Below are positions 33,257-37,500 of a stretch of 37,500 bases of DNA, piece after piece. Source of the stretch: Dictyostelium firmibasis. Taxonomy: Eukaryota > Evosea > Eumycetozoa > Dictyosteliales > Dictyosteliaceae. Both the position numbers and the translations under genes were made by a program. The notes beneath the pieces are model-generated. The model was not told the origin of the DNA and searched no databases. It was given only the letters and a program-made list of their open reading frames with translations. The stretch covers positions 835,001 through 872,500 of the forward strand of contig CM069770.1 in assembly GCA_036169595.1 (NCBI GenBank). The letters are read 5' to 3'. Each line of letters opens with the position of its first letter. The first letter of the stretch is position 1.

Positions 33257-33679
33257 TTATTTAATATTTGATAATCTTTCAAACAATTTCAATCCAAATT
33301 GTTTTTGAAATTCGGGACTATAATACATTAATAAATTTGGTAATGAGTCGAAGGATTTTGTTAGGTCCAATTCTAATTCCAATTCTGACTCTTTTACTTT
33401 GTTATTGTATTCAATTAGCTAGTATATATATATCCATGTTAAAATAATTGAGAAAATAATTTTATTTTATATAAAGAGTTTGTGTGTTTATATACATACA
33501 GAATAACCCTCAACTAAAGACATTTTAATTAATAATTCTAAATTATCTTTTGTATATGTTTTAATTACAGCTACTTGATTTTTCACTGAAATTGGATGAT
33601 CTAAAATTAATTCAACTTTTTCAACACCATATTCAATATCATTTATTGCATCATCGATTTCTTCTTTAAAATTATTCAT
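33257..33679 (-). CDS. Unrecognised 113-residue acidic helical protein
   Basis: Two exons, 33679-33500 and 33418-33257, join in phase 0 across an 81-bp GT-AG intron. The product starts MNNFKEEIDDAINDIEYGVE, continues KVELILDHPISVKNQVAVIK, and ends QKQFGLKLFERLSNIK. It is rich in Glu, Lys, Leu and Ile and looks all-helical, with no signal peptide or membrane segment. The frame is clean across the splice and amino-acid content is balanced, which supports a real gene. Its size and helical make-up would fit a small subunit of a larger complex, but that is a guess. It is divergent from the phosphotransferase gene by 557 bp. Confidence 0.72.
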
Positions 33680-34088
33680 TCGATTTGATATTTAAATTAA
33701 AAATTGTAAAAACTTTTGTAGTGTATGTGTGATGTGAAATAAAATTAATATAAAAAATTCTTTTTTTTTTTTTTTTTTATTTTTTTTATTTTTTTTTTTA
33801 AATTTATTTTAGGTTTTTTTTTTTTCATATTTGGAAAAAAATGTTGTAATAAATAATTAGAAAATTTTGGATTTTCATTTATTTAAATTCGTCATACAAT
33901 TAACTCAAATATTTTATAAATCAATTTCTTTGAATTTTTTTTAATTAAAAAAAAAAAAAAATTCCTTTTTTTTAATTTTTTAATTTTTTTTTTTAATAGA
34001 TTTTTCTGTAATAAAATTTAATTTAAAAAAAAAAAAATCGAAATCTTTTTTTTTATTTTTATTTTATTCACATTAATTTAAAACCTAC

Positions 34089-34126
<38 letters not shown>

Positions 34127-34236
34127 TAAAAATACAAATATATTAAATATAGTAAACCCATAAAATAAATATAGCTAAACCACTGTCGACACACACACAC
34201 ACACACACACACACATAAATACAACATCATTTTACA
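33680..34236. other. Divergent intergenic region with AAT and CA repeats
   Basis: This region lies between the 113-residue gene and the phosphotransferase gene. T- and A-runs are followed by (AAT)n at 34089-34123 and (CA)n at 34189-34215, the latter 21 bp before the start codon. No gene is seen. Confidence 0.6.
34189..34215. repeat. (CA)n microsatellite before the phosphotransferase start
   Basis: About 13 CA units end 21 bp upstream of the ATG at 34237. They are placed like the CA repeat before U5-40K. Confidence 0.85.
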
Positions 34237-35687
34237 ATGAACACCACTAAAAAAGATTTTAAAAGTGTATACGTCAGCCCAAGGGCAAGAGATAATATAT
34301 TAAAATATAAATATACAGGATGTGATTCCTCATTCATTTCAGTTCATATTATGAATCATTTTTGGAATTGGTTTGTAAACTTATTTCCAAAATCATTTGC
34401 GTATGTATAACACAAATAATAATTATATTGTTTAATTAAAGAAGATTGGAGTGGAAGATTCGATATATATTGAAAATAATTAATATTAATATAATATATT
34501 AATATTATATATTAATATTGTATTGATAAATTAGACCAAATTTAATTACACTATTTGGATTCATTTCAATTATAGTTAGTTATTTTGTAACATTATATTA
34601 TATGGATAGAATGAGTGGAGTTGCACCAAGATGGTTATATTTATTTAATGCACTTTGTATATTCATCTATCAGACTATGGATGCATGTGATGGTAAACAA
34701 GCACGTAGAGTTCAAGCATCATCTGGTTTAGGTGAATTATTTGATCATGGCTGTGATGCTATGATCACCTATTTGGTAATGCAAACTTTTCAATCATCTC
34801 TACAAGTTGGTGTTAATCAAATTTCATTATTTACAACTCTTTGGATTATGTATGTATTTTTCATGGCACAACTAGAGCAATATTCAACTGGTGTCATGAA
34901 TTTAGGTCATTTCGGTCCAACAGAATCTCAATTCTCAATGATGACTGGTCATATACTCACCTTTATCTATGGTGAACAATTTTGGTTCAATACTATTAAA
35001 ATCTCAAATTTTGAAATTCAATATAATCATTTCGTTTTATTAGTTGTTGTTTTAGGTGGTGTTGGTACAATTTTATTAAAGTATGTTTGATTTTTTTTCT
35101 TTTTTTATTCTTTTTTCTTTAATATTAATTTTTTTAAAATTTTTTTTAAAAACAACAACAACAAAAGTATTTTATCAATTTTAAAAAATGGTAATGAATC
35201 AATTTTAGCAAATATTATAAATTTAGTACCAATCTCAATACTATTAGGAGTATCAATTTATTGGGGTAAGTATTCAACTGTAAATATTTTTGAAACAGCA
35301 CCACATTATTTTATGGGCGTTTTTGGAATTTTATTTGCTTTAGTAACTGGCAAATTAATATTAGCTAGAATTTGTATGGATAAATTATCACCAATTCAAT
35401 TAATCATGTTACCATTAATTGCATTTATTTTAAATATTTATAAATTTAATGGGTATGTTATTAGGTTTTTTTTTTTTTTTTTTGTTTAATTTATTCTATT
35501 AAACTTCATACTAATTAATTTTAAATAATTTTTAATTAGTGAATTATTTGATGAAATATTATTCACTAAAGCATATTTCATTGTTGTATTAATTGTATAT
35601 ATTCATTTTGCATATGATGTTGTAACATCTCTTACTAAAGTTTTGGATATTTATTGTTTTAGATTAAAAAATAAAAAACAATCATAA
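34237..35687 (+). CDS. CDP-alcohol phosphatidyltransferase (choline/ethanolamine phosphotransferase type)
   Basis: Four exons, 34237-34400, 34535-35080, 35168-35452 and 35540-35687, join in frame to 380 residues. The catalytic motif DG(x)2AR(x)8G(x)3D(x)3D is complete: Asp107, Gly108, Ala111, Arg112, Gly121, Asp125 and Asp129. About eight to ten hydrophobic segments follow the family pattern. The N-terminal LKYKYTGCDSSFIS and NHFWNWFVNLFPKSFAPN fit eukaryotic CEPT/EPT proteins (LxxYKYxGxDxSxxS...WNxxVxxxPxxxAPN). These enzymes transfer phosphocholine or phosphoethanolamine from the CDP form to diacylglycerol in endoplasmic reticulum or Golgi membranes, the last step of the Kennedy pathway. 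Which head group is used cannot be told. All three introns are short and AT-rich. The short tail ends KNKKQS. Confidence 0.93.
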
Positions 35688-36111
35688 ATAAAAACTTTAT
35701 GAATTTAATAAAAATTAAGAAATCATATTATTTTTTATTTATTTTTTTATTTTTTTTTTTTAATTTTTTGTTTCTCTTCGAATTTAAGAATTATTCATGG
35801 AAAAACATAACCCCAAAAATAATAAAAAAAAATAAATTTGTGTGGTTGTTTTCAAGTGGTTGCTCATATTAAGTGTAATAACTTTTGAAAACTTAATGGC
35901 AAAAAAATAATTTTTAAATATAAAAACATCCCATTGAAAATGTCCTTTTAATGCTCTTTTATAAAAATTTTTTTTTTAATTTTTTCGTTAATTCTGAATT
36001 TGGTGTAAAAACGAAAAAAAATAAAAAATAAAAAAAAAACTTTTATTTCACATGATATCCATTTTGAGGATTGTATGTCAGACCTTGTATTTAAAAGAAT
36101 TCAATTTTAAA
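35688..36111. other. Intergenic, 424 bp
   Basis: This AT-rich stretch lies between two plus-strand genes. It includes an alternative upstream ATG (36052) in frame with the pseudouridine-synthase exon. No separate gene is seen. Confidence 0.55.
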
Positions 36112-37276
<1,165 letters not shown>

Positions 37277-37350
37277 TTATTAATAATAAAAAAAAAAAAA
37301 ATATGGAAAATAAAAAAAAAAAAAAGAGTAAAAAAAATAATATATTGAAT

Positions 37351-37394
37351 GGGTGGTGGTAGTGGTGTTGGTGTTGGTGTTGGTGTTGGTGTTG
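37351..37394. repeat. (GGTGTT)n microsatellite
   Basis: About five copies of a six-base unit preceded by GGT units lie downstream of the pseudouridine synthase. Neither strand gives a longer open frame within the window, so it is treated as intergenic. Confidence 0.75.
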
Positions 37395-37500
37395 TATTAA
37401 TATTGTTTGTTTAAACTAATTTTTTTTTTTAATTTTATTAATTATAAAAAATTTAAAAACGAAATAAAAATAATAAAAATATGAAAAAACAAAAATAAAT

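Noticed and set aside
34156-34163. ACCCATAA, matching the Dictyostelium upstream element of small RNA genes
   Set aside because: A small RNA starting about 60 bp downstream would run into the phosphotransferase start, and nothing resembling an snRNA follows.

Overview
The window is nuclear DNA of a social amoeba, almost certainly Dictyostelium discoideum or a very close relative. Intergenic DNA and introns are extremely A+T-rich, with runs of 30-50 A or T. Introns are short and AT-rich with GTA(A/T)G-like donors. Coding regions use A/T-ending codons, and long AAT/ATT or CAA repeats lie in frame and encode polyasparagine and polyglutamine. This assignment is inferred from composition and protein resemblance; no search was run.

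I can support 18 protein-coding genes and one decayed gene in 37.5 kb. From left to right they are: a large FUSC/aromatic-acid-exporter-like membrane protein (-, cut by the window edge); U5 snRNP 40-kDa WD40 protein (+); a Rab GTPase (+); a RasGAP/CRAL-TRIO/tandem PH-like protein (+); a small repeat protein (-); a secreted, probably GPI-anchored, duplicated six-cysteine protein (-); gamma-tubulin (+); a TMEM14-family protein (-); an ARF-like GTPase with a changed catalytic Gln (+); a membrane-anchored thioredoxin-like protein with a CxxS active site (-); ribosomal protein eL36 (-); an Old Yellow Enzyme (+); a polyN protein with two UBZ4-like zinc fingers (+); a decayed gene with a similar N-terminus (+); a secreted protein with three near-identical 74-residue repeats (+); the COMPASS subunit Ash2 (-); an unrecognised 113-residue protein (-); a choline/ethanolamine phosphotransferase (+); and an RPUSD1-like pseudouridine synthase (+).

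The genes do not form a pathway or operon. They are ordinary single eukaryotic genes with individual promoters. Two divergent pairs share upstream regions: the GPI-type protein with gamma-tubulin, and eL36 with the Old Yellow Enzyme. Exon borders were deduced by joining GT-AG junctions so that frame and family alignment are kept; every joined gene gives a clean frame.

The most notable unexplained items are an imperfect 23-bp inverted repeat between the GPI-type gene and gamma-tubulin, the recently amplified 222-bp coding repeats, the UBZ4/TRASH-like protein beside its decayed look-alike, the ARF-like GTPase with Lys at the catalytic Gln position, and the tandem PH-like tail of the RasGAP. I saw no tRNA, rRNA, CRISPR array or intact transposable element, and no convincing new multi-gene system.
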